This document shows, piece after piece, positions 51,026 through 63,319 of a DNA stretch of 64,000 nucleotides. How positions within the stretch are numbered: the stretch's first letter is position 1; each line of letters begins with the position of its first letter. The notes under the pieces were generated by a model. The model made no database searches. It was not told the DNA's origin and saw only the letters and a list, made by a program, of their open reading frames with translations. The translations under genes and the position numbers were made by a program. The stretch is from positions 20,476,211 to 20,540,210 of the forward strand of contig CM075104.1 in NCBI GenBank assembly GCA_037576195.1. Reading direction: 5' to 3'. This DNA is from Phytoseiulus persimilis (lineage: Eukaryota > Arthropoda > Arachnida > Mesostigmata > Phytoseiidae).

Positions 51026-51835
51026 AATTATTTCTCAGTTGTTCGTTGTTGGTACAACGGAAGTTGACTGTGGTGTATTCTTCGGCTGTCACTACCCGTT
51101 GTTCTCGGTACCGAGTGCATAGCAGGAAGACCCATGTCGGGTCTCTCATATAGCATGATACATGATATAGCATCTCTCGAGGAACTTTTCGAGCAGACAG
51201 TGAGCTCTGGTCCATCGTTTTCGACGCCAGGCCCTTGAAGAGAACGTTTTTCTGCTTCAGAGTGGACGCCACTCGACACCCCCGGGTAGACCTCGATAGA
51301 CCTCCGGCTTTTCTTTCGCTCGTCTTCACAGATCATAAAGCTATTTGTCTCCCGTTCTGCTCGACAGCTAACGCTCCTGAATGAGTTTGCTGGAGCGATA
51401 TCACCAATTATCCGGAGAGCGAACACTGCTCAGACTTCACGGAGATTCCTAACACACGGACAGAGCCGATCTTTAGTTTACTATATATATTTCTAAAGGG
51501 GACAAGCTTGACACTTGGCTGGATGGTGTTGACAAATATCATCGACCCTATGAACATACGAAAACACCGCTAGTTATTTGGCTTACTCTGACGCGAAAGC
51601 TCGTCCACGTCGATACTCTTGCATGAAGTCGGTAAAGTTCATCGCAAGATCGATTGATAAGTAGGGTAAAATTTGTTCACGGACTCGATGATCTCGTTTA
51701 CGTTCTTTTTCCAATGCAGAGACGTAGAGAAGATATGCGCAGAGCGGCTCCCTTAGGAGAACATCTTCACAGCGCAGTAGTCCATACCAGGCTCCCATGA
51801 AGCAACTCGAGGATTTCGAGTCAGGCCGATTACCA
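51026..51835 (-). other. probable GAPVD1 3' UTR containing open frames
   Basis: Between the GAPVD1 stop and the poly(A) signal lie two minus-strand frames. One is 51798-51583, described separately. The other, about 51420-51027, has no ATG at its head and no recognised family. They may simply be UTR sequence. Confidence 0.45.
51583..51798 (-). CDS. small ORF just downstream of GAPVD1, 71 aa
   Basis: ATG at 51798 lies 37 bases after the GAPVD1 stop on the same strand. The 71-residue frame starts MGAWYGLLRCEDVLLREPLC and continues with a charged helix (SALEKERKRDHRVREQI) and an LAMNFTDFMQEYRRGR end. It has protein-like composition but no family I recognise. It could be a second cistron, an exon of an alternative GAPVD1 tail, or chance. 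Confidence 0.3.
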   Translation of the reverse strand: MGAWYGLLRCEDVLLREPLCAYLLYVSALEKERKRDHRVREQILPYLSIDLAMNFTDFMQEYRRGRAFASE

Positions 51836-54800
51836 CTAATTGTACTCCAAGCCTTTTATGAAGACAACCGCGCTATCCAACATTGTCCAGTAATAGCCGG
51901 CTTCTCCATCCTGATACCCCGGACAGAACTGTTTCACGTATTCGATGTTGCTGAGTAAATATTGGGGGTTTGCCTGTATGAGTACGTAGACCAGAATGGG
52001 AAACAAGTCATCAGCAGCAGCCGCTGAATTGGACGCCAGATGGAGTAGATCCATGATGGTCTTACAGCACAAGAATACGCAGCTCATTTTGTCTCGCGGA
52101 GACTGCAAAGCAAGAGGGAATGAAATTAAAGATCCGGTTCCATCAACCTCATCCTCATATCTATGGCCAAGTTTGGTTCAGAAATATTATCAGACGAAAT
52201 CGGGAGCACAACATTCTTTTCCGTCGGCGGGAAATGTTCCATCGTTATGGATGCCCAGACAGGTATTGATTCATGCCGGTAATTCGCAGGAACTCACCTT
52301 ATAAGCGTTAAGGGTTGCGATCACAGCCTGAGCAGATGGCCAGGGACACTCGAGGAGATAAATCTTTGGAATTCTCAATGCTTTGTGCTGCGGAGTCACG
52401 ACTTGCGCAAGTCGACGAATGTGCGCGTGAAGGACTTGATCCCGATTCAAGTCGATATCTCCGTTCGGAAAAAGTGCGGACATATAAACTTTGCCCATAA
52501 TCATGCGCTCCAGAATCGCTTCCGATAGGCTCAGGTACTCGTCGGAGCTCGCTGGAGTTGAATATGGGCGTCAGAATATGATCGAGATTGAATCCCAGAA
52601 AGTGGGGTATGATTCAGTTGCATCCAGGATCGGGGGTATCCCTACTCACAGTGCCAAAGGGAATGTGAGGCCATTTCCTTGAAGATTCGTTCCAGGTACC
52701 GTTCCACCAGTTCGGCTTTTTCGTCGGAAACTGTCAGCCTCCCGAAAGACGCTAGCAGCTGCTCTAAGCCCAGACGGTGTTCTTTCCTGTGCAGCACTTG
52801 GAGAAACTCTTGCACACACAGCGTGGTCAGGTAACCATGCGAAACACTTTTGTCTTTCTTTACGTGAGCGATGTGAGTCTGAAGCGTGGCCAGAGTGGCT
52901 TCGAGACCCTGCCGCGAGCGGACAAGATATGAAATGTACGCGGAGCGTTGCCGGTAGTCTTCGCGCATAGTGTGAACCACGCGCTTTTGCCTATGGGAGC
53001 AACGGAAAAAAGTTGAGAATGAAGCCGAGCAAGGAAGAAAATAGTGGGAATGGTTATGAGGGAGCGCAGGAATAGAAGCAAAAGCGTGCTTTTCCCCCGA
53101 TTAGGAATCTTACATCGAAGAATCCAGCTTCGAAATACATCGGATCGCCTCGTGTAATTGTGCCGTCAGCTGATGATTCTGGAGCCCGATCGATTCCGCC
53201 AACATCATCCTGAGCAGTAGGATCAAATCGATTCGGGAGCGGTCGACGTTGAGCACCTGGGGAGTGGGGGCCATCAAACTGTTGTTCCCGTTTTTCTATC
53301 CGGCGGAGGCATTTCAAATGACATAGCGAGAGGTTATATTCGAACTCACGTGCACATTGGCCGTGGAGAAAACTGTGCGAAGTTTTCGTTTCGCATCGAG
53401 GAACATAACTTCCTCGGGGCATTGAGAAGAAGCTTCACTCTCATCCAGGTCCAAAAGATCTCCAGACACGGATGACGCGCTGTCCGCAACCTGGGGCTCT
53501 TCACGGGACTTCCCACGGTACTTCTCAAGGATGTCAGAGGGATCCATGACTGTGAATGAGCATGATTGCAATAGCAAAACACGAAATGCACGAGCGTCGA
53601 GTCGAATCCGACAGAGCATCGATCCTTCAAATTCAAACGAAGCGATTTACTCACACTGGACCGATGTCGGGGGCGGAGCGGAGTTCTGTGCGGGTGTGTG
53701 CTGAACCGGCCCCAAAGCCTCAGAGTCTTCAAACTCTTGTTGCGACGTAGATCTTCTGAAACCGCCAGAAGTTCTTGCGTCGAGAGTTTTGACTTTACTG
53801 CTGAGACTCTGTTTGAAAGTTCCGATTTTGCGGAAGAACCCCCGTTGCGGTCCGCCTGCCCTCCCGTGGCGGGGGTTGGTGACCGGAACACCACTGCGGT
53901 CGAGGGACACGGATTGCTAGGGAGGAGAGTTCGAAGTTAATGAATGTCTATTTCGAATCGGGATCGTCGGAAGAGTCGGCTGCGTGGCATGCTGCAGCGA
54001 GCTCGTGTGTATCCGGAGTACCTGCAGGTTAATCCTGGGTGTTTTCGGTATCGCGCCGGTTTTCATCTGATTTTGTCGTTCAGCCTCGGATTCGGCCGAC
54101 ATGCCAAGAGCCAGGAAATCGGAGCTGCTTTCAGAGTTCCCATCTGAGCTTTCGGCACTCCCTTGAGGTTTGACGCTGCCCGTTCTATTTTCACCGTTGC
54201 TCGCCTAGGAGAAGACGACGAGTGAACGTCAAAGCCGAGAGACTGCAACATAATCGTCTTACTCGGATCAACCCACTCACCAGAACAGCGTCTCCGTCCA
54301 GAAGATTTTCCCCAGAAAGGGATTGCTCCTTCATAGCAAAACTGAGCCGTCCCAAACTCTGACTCCCACTGTCCCCGCTGAAGCTTGCCGCGAAAGAGAC
54401 CACTGAACCGTTGGACAAACTGTGAGCAAACGCTCCCGAAGGAATGTCTGACGGAGGAGCAGCGATCTCGACTAGGGGCGGATTTTCCCGGGAGCCGATA
54501 TCGATCAGCTTATCCTCGACGGAATCCAACTTGATCAGGTTGGTCGGAGTTGACTGCCTGTCCACGGGCGCCTGGACACCCACGAACTCCGGCACGGCTC
54601 CATCGCCGTTCTGGCCTCGGTCGGAGCCCGTGATCATGTCATCCTCCTGGTTTTCAACCTCCTGGAGGCGGTCAAGGTCGGAGTAGGACGTCATTGCCGC
54701 CGTACTCCATGCGTCCGATTGCGTCTCCGATAGATCGATCAGTTGTTGGACATTGTGCTGCGAGAGGTGGCCGTGTATTTGCTGCTGTAGCGCGTTCAAG

Positions 54801-57800
54801 TGTGATTCGAGGTGTTGCTGGTGTTCTTGGGTGGCGTTGTAGGCCTCGGAGTCGCTGCCGAGGACCTCAGTGCTCCAGGTGTCCGAGACCATGGATTTTG
54901 TTTCTTCCTCCGTCATCGACGACCCCGCCCCCGCGCTTTTGCCGATCCCGAAGCGGCCGAAGCGGTCTTCCATGTCCATCTGCTTCTGAGCTTCTTGCCG
55001 CGGCGGAGCACGTCTCCGAGTGGGAATCGCGTTCGACGGCGGCGGCAGCTGCACGTGAGGGGCCTGGGGCGGGTTACCCTGCAGCAGCTGTAACTGCTCT
55101 GCGATCTGAGACGGGTGGGGTGGAACCGGTGCGGCACCATGGGATGACGGGGTGTCCCTCCCGCTCACCGAGGGCGTTCCCGGGCCGCTCACGTTTGCCG
55201 ACACCATGTCTGACAGGTTGTCGTTCTCGGCGTTCTCCTCGATGTCCAACGAGGATGCCATACTAGCCGCTTCGGATACGGCTTCTAGATTGTCGCTGGC
55301 GCCCGCGATCGATTCCTGGTCCCCGAAAAACTTTGCTCTTTTGCCTGAGCCCGTCGACGATTTTTCCTCAAGGTTTTCGAGATTGAGTCGAACTCTGGTC
55401 GCGGTGCGTTTCGTCTGCTCCATACTCAGCACCATGTCCTCGGTGAGGCCGCCCGGAAACTCTCTTCGAGCTGAAGTCGGCAGAGGCATCACGAGGACTT
55501 CAGTGATCACCTCGCGCTTCAGATCTTTCGACGACGCTTCATCTACCGTCTCGACCGAAGAGGAGTCGAACGCGCTCGAGTTTCTAGTTCCTGTGTTACG
55601 GATTTTGTTGACTTTGGTTCGTATGGCTTTCTTGAGGCTGGCGTCCTCGGTCGTTTGCCCGTTCGTAGTGCCTGGCGTCTGCAAGGACAGATGGGCGGGC
55701 ACGTGTTGCATCAAAGGCATCAGCCACTCTTTAAGGAGGGATCCCTGCATCTCGTTCCCTCGAACGTTGTGAAGGGTTGCTACCAGGTCTTGAAGCTCGT
55801 TGGGACTGATCAGGACAGCATTCCTGAGGAGAAAGGCTGAATGTAATTTCCCGCTCTCATCGGAAACAAAAAACTTGACTTCAACTTGACGGGAATGAGC
55901 ATTACGAACCTGGTAAGAGGACCATTGTTTTGATTGACTGAGTTTTGATCTGCGCTTGCATTCGACGTATTCAAGATGTCACTGAAGAGCTCAGGCTGTT
56001 GACTTCCTTGGATAATATCCTCCAAAATGTTCGGGAGAAGATCCTTATCAAAATTACGGTAGACCTCTTCAAGACGTTCATCGATGGGCTCGTATCGAGC
56101 CATCGCTAGAACTTGAACTATCCGGGCGATCTGGAAGATTGGAATCGGGCCGGTGGTGAGAAAACCGCCGTTTTGAATCGATCGAGTTTCCGTTGAATGA
56201 ATCTCCGATGCTTCCAGAGGGGCCTCGAGGAGGAGTTCTCACCTGCATGAGGTTGAAACGGGCTATCTGTCCAATGTAGAAACCTTCCTCGATTATGCCG
56301 AACAGCTCAGGATTAACGATGGCCGGGCAGATGAAAAAATAGAAGACGAGATCCGCACAGATAACGGCGATTTGACGCGACTCGAGCTTGTTTTCCTCGA
56401 GAATTATCGAATAGAATTGGCGGACGAGCCAGGCCAGAGCGGGCGGGAAGCAGAAGATGGATTCTTTGATTCCCTCGAGGAACGCGTTCGCAAACATCGT
56501 GAGTTTCCTGAGGAGGGGAACTTCCGTTTTCGATCTCGTTTCCCTTCGATGATCAGAGCAGAAATGAGCCGAATATCGACTCTCGAAAGAGCAGGTAGAG
56601 TTCCTCACCGCAACATCCGAGCACGATAGCTCTTCAGACTGGCTTCGTACTGCGGCGTTCCCTCTTCACCGAAGTGCCTCAACCGTTCCTCCGGAGAAAA
56701 CCTGATTACAGTATTGTTTGGTTCGAAGTCCAAGTAGAGATCATCGTGCACCAGAACCTACGATGGAATAATCCGGTTGATAACGCGATGATGATTGCAC
56801 TACGATTGTTCGGAGCTCGCTGGAGAATTATGTTCTGCAGCAGCGGTATCGAGGGTCACATACTTGAATGATGGCGTTCCGCAGAGCAGATGTGAGGAAT
56901 AGTTTGGCTGGAATGTGAGCTTCGACGAAAGCTTTATAGCAGCGACTGAAGGTGCAGTTCCCGTTCTGGAGGAGCCGCCGCAGTTCGTCGCTCCTGGGAA
57001 CGGAAACAGGCGTTTCAGAGAGTTGACCTAACATTCGCAGGATTCCAGAACTTCGGAAGGTTATGATGTAAATTTATAATCGAAATAACGCACCGAGGCA
57101 ACTGAAGATGCATGAGCTCATAAAGTAGAACGAGCGCGAGGTTGTTATCCTCAGGCAGAATGCAGGCACCGTACAACGAAATCATCACTGCGTTTATGAG
57201 ATGTTGCATCACAGACGGTCTGGAAAAACAGAAGGATCTCGGTTTGAGTTCGAACTTGGCGGAACTCCGGGATTGCGCTGGAATCGGGGTGATTGAGTCC
57301 AATTCAACGGGCGTTCTTCGGACAGAACAAGGGAATCACGATTTAAGTTGAGTGCAGATCAGACCTACCCAACTTTCAGGTGGTCGGCGCGATCCAAAAA
57401 CAGGGCCAGGAGTTTAGGGTTGTCGCGCAGGGCTTTGAGGAGCTCGCACATCGACGTGTCAGCGTTCCCGAGCCGTCGGTAGGAGTCGGTGAAGTGCACA
57501 GCATCCAGCTGGGCATCCTTCCGATGTGAAGTTTGGATGTCATGCAGATTGAGGATGTAGCAATCTAGATTTATCCGCTGATGTCGGGCCTGCCAGGCTC
57601 TTTCAAAGAGCCGATCAGAATACTGCCGTACCTGGAATTTGAATCGAGCTCTAGGAACATCCGGTCCTCATCGCAGACCGCACCGCCGGCCAGCAGGCGT
57701 TGCTCCGTCTTGTCTGTGGAGGTATCGGCATCATATCGAGCTCTTTCAAGTTTATCCTAGGATTGAGCCCACACGTGATCCGTCGTTCCGCTCCGTTCTC

Positions 57801-58306
57801 CCTTGAGTAGTCCGCAGTTTGGCGCAATCAGCCGAATGAAGGCTTCGTTGAGCGAACCGGAGAATTCTCACTTATCCGAAATCTCTCGCTAACGTGTAGT
57901 ATCTAAGAGTTCCGAATCTGGGAATCCATGCGATTTTTTTTAAGAATGGCATCCCATTAAGGGCGCTCACGCACGAAGGAGAACAATGTGCTGATACGTA
58001 CAACGCATCAGACGGCGGAGAAACACAGCCTGCGCTCTTCTCTGGCTGGCAACAGTCCACAGACACATCAAGTGTCATCTAGATCCCTTCAGTGGCAACA
58101 GACTGTTCCCGCAGCTCCCTGACATGATCAACGGGCGATCATTGGCACGGTCAATCGGGTTCGAGAAAAAACGAGCATAAAAATAATACTTCTCTCACCT
58201 CTTCGTTAAGTTGATGGATTTTCCGCTTCTCGGCACTGACAAACAGCTGTTCTTGCCGCAAGCGTTGAACAAGTTCCATGACATCGTAACTTCCTCCTCG
58301 AGTCAT
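51836..58306 (-). CDS. GAPVD1: GAPVD1 / RME-6 / Gapex-5: RasGAP and VPS9 domain protein, 1484 aa
   Basis: Fifteen exons in phase: 58306-58199, 57631-57369, 57219-57094, 56993-56864, 56757-56609, 56507-56243, 56130-55910, 55823-54281, 54204-54022, 53916-53655, 53549-53350, 53256-53114, 52990-52650, 52551-52298, 52102-51836. Length is close to human GAPVD1 (about 1478). The start MTRGGSYDVMELVQRLRQEQ matches the family's HLKQERLYV-type lead. The N-terminal RasGAP domain (residues about 40-400) includes RINLD, IPAKLFLTSAL, ICPAIVNPELFGII and IARFNLMQ. A long acidic, Ser-rich middle contains a SDTWSTEVLGSDSEA repeat-type motif. The C-terminal VPS9 domain holds RDQVLHAHIRRLAQVVTPQH, CPWPSAQAVIATLNAYK, ADDLFPILVYVLIQANP and ends FIKGLEYN. 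VPS9 domains activate Rab5 on clathrin-coated vesicles and early endosomes. The usual RasGAP arginine finger appears to be Asn (56963-56965). Confidence 0.96.
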
Positions 58307-58309
58307 TTC

Positions 58310-58700
58310 GACCCGATTTGTGCTCATGCCACCCGAAACTCAAACTGGCGGGGACGTCGGTGGAAATTCGTTCCACTGTGATTCCCGGGCGACAGGGAAA
58401 GAAAATATCGACGACTGTGTTGAATATTTTCTCAGTTCATGTCAACTTCAGACACGCCTCCTTCGTAGCAGAATCTTTGAATGCTGAGCCCTTGAAGGTT
58501 CGTTCTTGATCGCGGGGGGTTTCATTCCATCGCCAAAACTAAAAACGGCGCACGTCACTTCCGAAAAATGCTTTTTCTTCGACAACTTCCTCGATTGTTC
58601 ATTGAATGAATGAAGAGCGATGCTCTTCGCGATTGAGCAGCAGCAACAAGGCCAATACCACCGAGCTCGGTAAAATCCGCGCGGTTGAGCCGTCGAACCA
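58310..58700. other. upstream region of GAPVD1
   Basis: No exon recognised; presumably the GAPVD1 promoter and 5' UTR. Confidence 0.4.
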
Positions 58701-58717
58701 CTGAGCTATCGGCGCGG
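58650..58717 (-). other. tRNA-5'-half-like fragment
   Basis: Minus strand begins GCGCCGA, followed by TAGCTCAGTGG (58708-58698), a good pol III A box with D-arm context. No matching T arm or B box (GGTTCRANTCC) and no complementary acceptor end occur in the next 80 bases. It is at most a tRNA fragment or a SINE head, not a working tRNA gene. Confidence 0.35.
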
Positions 58718-58734
58718 TAATGTTTCGAACTTGA

Positions 58735-58911
58735 GGAAGGGTTGAGCAGGCTCCTGCAGAACGAAATAACCTGCTCATTTTCAACGGCCAATCTGAGCGA
58801 GAAAATCACTCCGATGAGCTTCTTAGTCCCACAATACTCTTTGCCGCAGCCCTCTTCAAGAATAGGTGCGGCCCCCGCAGACAGGATCGAAAAGAGAGGG
58901 CCGCCGGACAT
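58735..58911 (-). pseudogene. trypsin-like (TYSND1/HtrA-like) protease fragment
   Basis: A minus-strand frame has MSGGPLFS followed by a spacer and KKLIGVIFSLRLAVENEQ. The pattern SGGPLFS then LIGVI is the active-site Ser region and following strand of HtrA-type and peroxisomal TYSND1 proteases. Just upstream another frame reads KGSADPAGDDSCSPG, which could be the preceding strand, but a stop and frame change separate them. No His or Asp region was found. It may be a relic or one exon of a poorly resolved gene. Confidence 0.3.
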
Positions 58912-58919
58912 CGCGGACG

Positions 58920-61900
58920 TACCTATCCAGGAGAGCAGGAATCGTCACCAGCCGGGTCTGCGGAGCCTTTTCTGTCACTGGACCAGAATTTTTCCCCAAT
59001 ACGGACGTGGCTTGGGGTGATTGGGATGAAGTCTCTGATCAGTGCAATCATTACAGTTTCACGAAAATTCGCCGATCGGAGTAATTCAGGCAAAATCTAC
59101 AGCCGACTCACTTGGAACCCTCTGGAGATCGCAAGTTGTGCATGCAGGTTCTAAGCGCTGTAACAACTCATTCTGAAAGACGATCCTTGACAGCCCCTGA
59201 GTGGCGCCCCGTGCTCATCCGTATTGTTCGGTCATCGTCATCCCCTCAACATCGTGAACATTTGCAGGAATGGGAACAGGAAACCTGCATCGTTTTCGGA
59301 CCGGTTAACTTTCGTGACGTCTCGAGTCCCGAGCGCTCACTAACCCAGAGTTCAAGTTGAGCCTCACCTTATCCGCCATCAGGTCATCATTTTTCAGATA
59401 ACCGATGGGAGTCCGTTTTCAGCGCGCCACGATGACACCGCAGATCACGACACTGGGAGCCCTGAAGGACGACGGCTCAAGATCCAGGAAGGTCTCCTAT
59501 TCTTCTTTCTCGTTGGTCGACTACGGACAATTTCTGTCTGTTGTGCGGATCTCGCAGCTTTCAAGGCGCACTCTCTTCGCGGGGTTCTGTGAGAATGACC
59601 GCTGTGTCTACGTGGATCTCGACACTCCCATCGAGGCCCGAGATCTGCCTGTGCACTCCCCGCGGACTGCGTCTCCATGATGCAGGAATTCATGCCTCAA
59701 TTCATGCTCCTTCACATAATAGCCGACCAGAGTGATCAACGAAAAAGAGAGGCGGGAACAAGATTCGGGAGAAACCGAGGCCCTTCACCCCGTTCGCATC
59801 GTTCGCCGTATGTGATCAAGTCCAAGTGTGGAGCGATCCACATCAACCGAAATAGAATCAGGATGAGTCCTGAGATGAGCTCGAGGTTTCTCTCGAGAGG
59901 CCATGCTGGAGCCCGAAACTCTAGCCTATGGATGCAGTGACGTGCCGATGGGGAAGGCAGGTTGTCACCCCGTCCCCTTTCCCCACCTCAAATACCACAG
60001 ATATGGAAGAAACTTCGAGCTATGAATACTAAGAGCGAAAATCGGACGTGAACGTTTCCAGGAGTTTCACGAGTTCGAACCGCAACGTTGAGACATAGAC
60101 GAAAAAGTTCCACGACCGGAATTGAGCAACAGAGTGAGCTGAACAAAGGTTATCTTCACAATTTTCTCGTTTCTGGCATAATAAGGGATGAATATAAGAG
60201 ACGGTGAACATCCGAGTGATCATGAAAAGCTCTTGACGGCAATCGAAATCGATCTGGAACTTCATTGTTCAACTTGGCTGCTTGCAGATTATGAAATTAC
60301 GTTTCCCGTTCAACGGGAAAGCAGGGCTTTTCGTGTCACAGCAGAGGGGTTCAGCCGCCCAAGGGATCGTCGCGGATCAGCAAAGATCATCAGCATCACT
60401 ATTTCCCCGCTTCATGCTGCTAGTTCTGATACCAGTCCGAATATTAATCTGTTATTCACATTCCGACATACTGTGCTCTCGGATTGGCGTTCCTACGTTT
60501 CGTGGAGGGGCAAACCCTAATCTGAAACCTCCGGGCTCCGCAGAAACTGTGATACCCGAGTGACTTTGGCGACCGCGGCTTCTTCTAAACGGCTTCATGA
60601 GCTCCCTCGGATGCGCTGTACTCGTTCTGTCTTCGGCGTTGCAAGATCCGTAACTCGCTAAGGATCCGCCTCGTTCGACATGGATGGCCTCGGAGTCGAG
60701 CGTTGTACGTTTCCCCAGTCCAGCATTGTTTCTGGTCTTATCCCTGAATCTCGGAACTGAAGTGAGTTTGAATTTTGAATTTGCCGCTTGTTTAGGGAAC
60801 ACCACTGTTTTCAGGTTTCCCCAGGGTGTTTTCTCCGTTGTTTCCCCATAGGGCGCGAAAGCTCTCTTCCCCCACATTCTCTCGACGCCTGTTGTCGTGC
60901 TGTTGTGTGAGGCTTGAGCAGGGCGATTTACACATCTCTATTTTCGGAGTACGACCTGCGTCAAACTTTTCGAAGAGTCCGATCAGAGTTCAGCAGCGGC
61001 GCTGAACATGTCGAAAGTCTCGCAAAATTAATCGAGCGGCGAAATTTCCGCGAAGCCCCAACAATCGTTAAGTTCGCTGAAGTGTCTGTGATCTGGGCTA
61101 GATGGAACGGCTCGGAGCGGATCAGTATAAATTCGCCGTGGCGGATTGCGGCTGTATATTCTAAGCGAATGAGGAGGGAGACCAAAACTTTTGAACCATT
61201 CGTTCCCACCCAATGGACTGCACAATGCTGCGATTGAGACTCTCAGAACTCTATATCCAAACTTCCGTCCTACGCATGGTATGCGATATAGCTGACGAGT
61301 TTCAACGCAAGCCTCGAATATAAAGACACGGATCGTTGAATCGATGGGATCAGCTAGTCTCCTGATACTTCATTCTCATTCTTGTCCGGCCAGAAGCATC
61401 CTTATCGATTCAGCGATCGATTGAATTGACGAGACATCCTGAAAACGACTGACTCTTTTCTTGATCAGTTCGACAGACTCATTTGGTAATCTGGCTGACG
61501 CGAACGCCATCCAGTGACATTCAGAAAATCCAAAAAACAAATGTATGAATGTTTGGAGCTCAACTCAAAAATTGCCTGAGTGACAGTCAAAGATTCCGGG
61601 TCTTCATCCTCCGAATCCTGCGGACAGCCGAAGCCTTCGTCAGAGGCAAAATCAGTCGAAAATCGTTTCCACAAATCTTTTGCCTTCACTGTTTCCATCG
61701 AGCAGAGTAGAAGCAGACATCCAGGGATCAACATGTTTCGGCTCGTGCGAGGACGAATGTTGGAAAATCGGGAGTGGAACCCGTGATTGCCGTTTTCGCA
61801 CCTCGCAAACAAAGCGGCTGCCAGCAAGCTCACTGATGGAAATCATCCCGCCACATTTGCAAAAGATGAACTCGCCCGCGGAAGGATCCATCGCGGCAAT

Positions 61901-62700
61901 GGAACAGTCAACCCAATTGCTTTCGGCGACGGCGGCGAAATGTTGACTGAAAATCCACGACACCCGACGCTAAAGTATTTTGACGTCGGCCTTCGGTCGC
62001 CGCTCGTTTACTCGTTTGTTACATGGTCGCTGGATGGAAGGGTTCCTTCCAGTCGACAGCGCAGCCCGACAGACTGATGAATGCGCGGACAAACCAAGTG
62101 TTGATCATAAGTCCGCCAACTTCCCTTGCTTGCCCCACCACCGTTATCGCGACTGCGGTTCCTACTCAACAAGAAGACGGACAGAAGTAGGTGCACGTTC
62201 CCAGATTCCGTTGCCACGATGCCGCAGCTTCCTCTGTTGTCTTCTTTCATAGCTTCCCGCCTGGCGCCTATGACGCTTCCGCTGCCTCGTTACTTATTGC
62301 TTCATCGATTTGGCTGCCCGCTCAGAAAATATTTCATAACTCCGTTGGTTTTCGATTCGTATCGTACATCTTCGACCATCGCTTGCTTCTGATTATTCAG
62401 CCGTGTTGAACCTTGACATGGCTTAATGTTGGAGACACCAGTCGCTTGGACAAAAGAGAGGGGATCCATGTTCCTTTCACAAGGTTTCGATTCGAGGTGA
62501 CTCAGGAAATCGAGTCTCTCGCGGTGGCCCGCGCCAAACTTGTTTTGCGGAGATCTCTCTTCTCGCCAATCCCGTAGTCCTGATCAGCGGTCGAGGTGGA
62601 TCCCCGAGAGAGCATCGAAGGGCTGCTCTGAGCGGAGCTGTCCAAAGAGCCAGATTGATGTTGTTTACAGAGAAACCTTCGCGAAGAGGTAAACGGTTTC
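58920..62700. other. gene-poor region
   Basis: No supported gene. Frames of 90-140 codons occur on both strands (for example plus 59405-59680, minus 60877-60452, minus 61963-61465). The last contains GEFIFCKCGGMISI, which looks like half of a zinc ribbon, but no partner half was found. None could be assigned. Confidence 0.4.
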
Positions 62701-62731
62701 CAGTGTTTAGTAGAAAGGCACACAATTTGTT

Positions 62732-63319
62732 ATGGTGCGTACGTCTCAGCTGCTCTGCCTCGCCGATGCCGGGCTGACATGGCTCACCGCCTATAATGTA
62801 AGCATCGACAGTTTTCTCGCCCAGATACCGACGCTCGGCGGCTACGCTAAAGTCAGTCGGCTTCCGAACGTCTGGTTCGACGGCTCAGCTCACGTTGGAA
62901 GGCAAATTGAGAGTTCGGCGCGCGGATTGATTGGCAGACTGAGTGATGGATTGATACTCTGGCCACTTCATCCATCGCTGTCTATTGAAGCAGCAGATCG
63001 ATCGGTTTGTTATGAGCATTACGCGAGCACCAACTGCTATCGCTCTAGAAGTTGGTCTTCCGCTGATTGCTCGTTGGAAGTATTCTTCTCGAAAGTCCGG
63101 GATCCATATTTATCAAACTCGACTGAGCTGACTCGACCCCAGAGAATCATAAAGCGCCTCGTGCACCCAGCTGCTCTTCTATTCATAGTTTCGTCCTTTC
63201 ATTCCATGGAGTTATCGGTTGCCGGGTTCATCTATCGATTCCGCAGGGAGTGTGTATTATTAGACTTGACGTCGCTTCCGCTGCTGGCTGAAACGGCGAC
63301 CGGTGGCTTCGTTGGTTAG
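62732..63319 (+). CDS. unassigned long ORF, 195 aa
   Basis: ATG at 62732 opens 195 codons, long for chance at this base composition but not decisive. It begins MVRTSQLLCLADAGLTWLTAYN; right after this a GTAAGC donor occurs at 62798, so the true unit may be a short exon followed by an intron. LADAGL is faintly like the LVDAGL motif of cytosolic phospholipase A2, with nothing else to support it. No signal peptide; two hydrophobic stretches near the end. Confidence 0.2.
   Translation: MVRTSQLLCLADAGLTWLTAYNVSIDSFLAQIPTLGGYAKVSRLPNVWFDGSAHVGRQIESSARGLIGRLSDGLILWPLHPSLSIEAADRSVCYEHYASTNCYRSRSWSSADCSLEVFFSKVRDPYLSNSTELTRPQRIIKRLVHPAALLFIVSSFHSMELSVAGFIYRFRRECVLLDLTSLPLLAETATGGFVG

Noticed and set aside
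54694-55772. Long plus-strand frames antisense to GAPVD1 exon 8
   Set aside because: They mirror the Ser/Asp/Gln-rich codons of the real exon and have no family features.
62750-62800. LADAGL as a cytosolic phospholipase A2 motif
   Set aside because: One short match with the expected following NxPYP residues missing and no other PLA2 motifs nearby.
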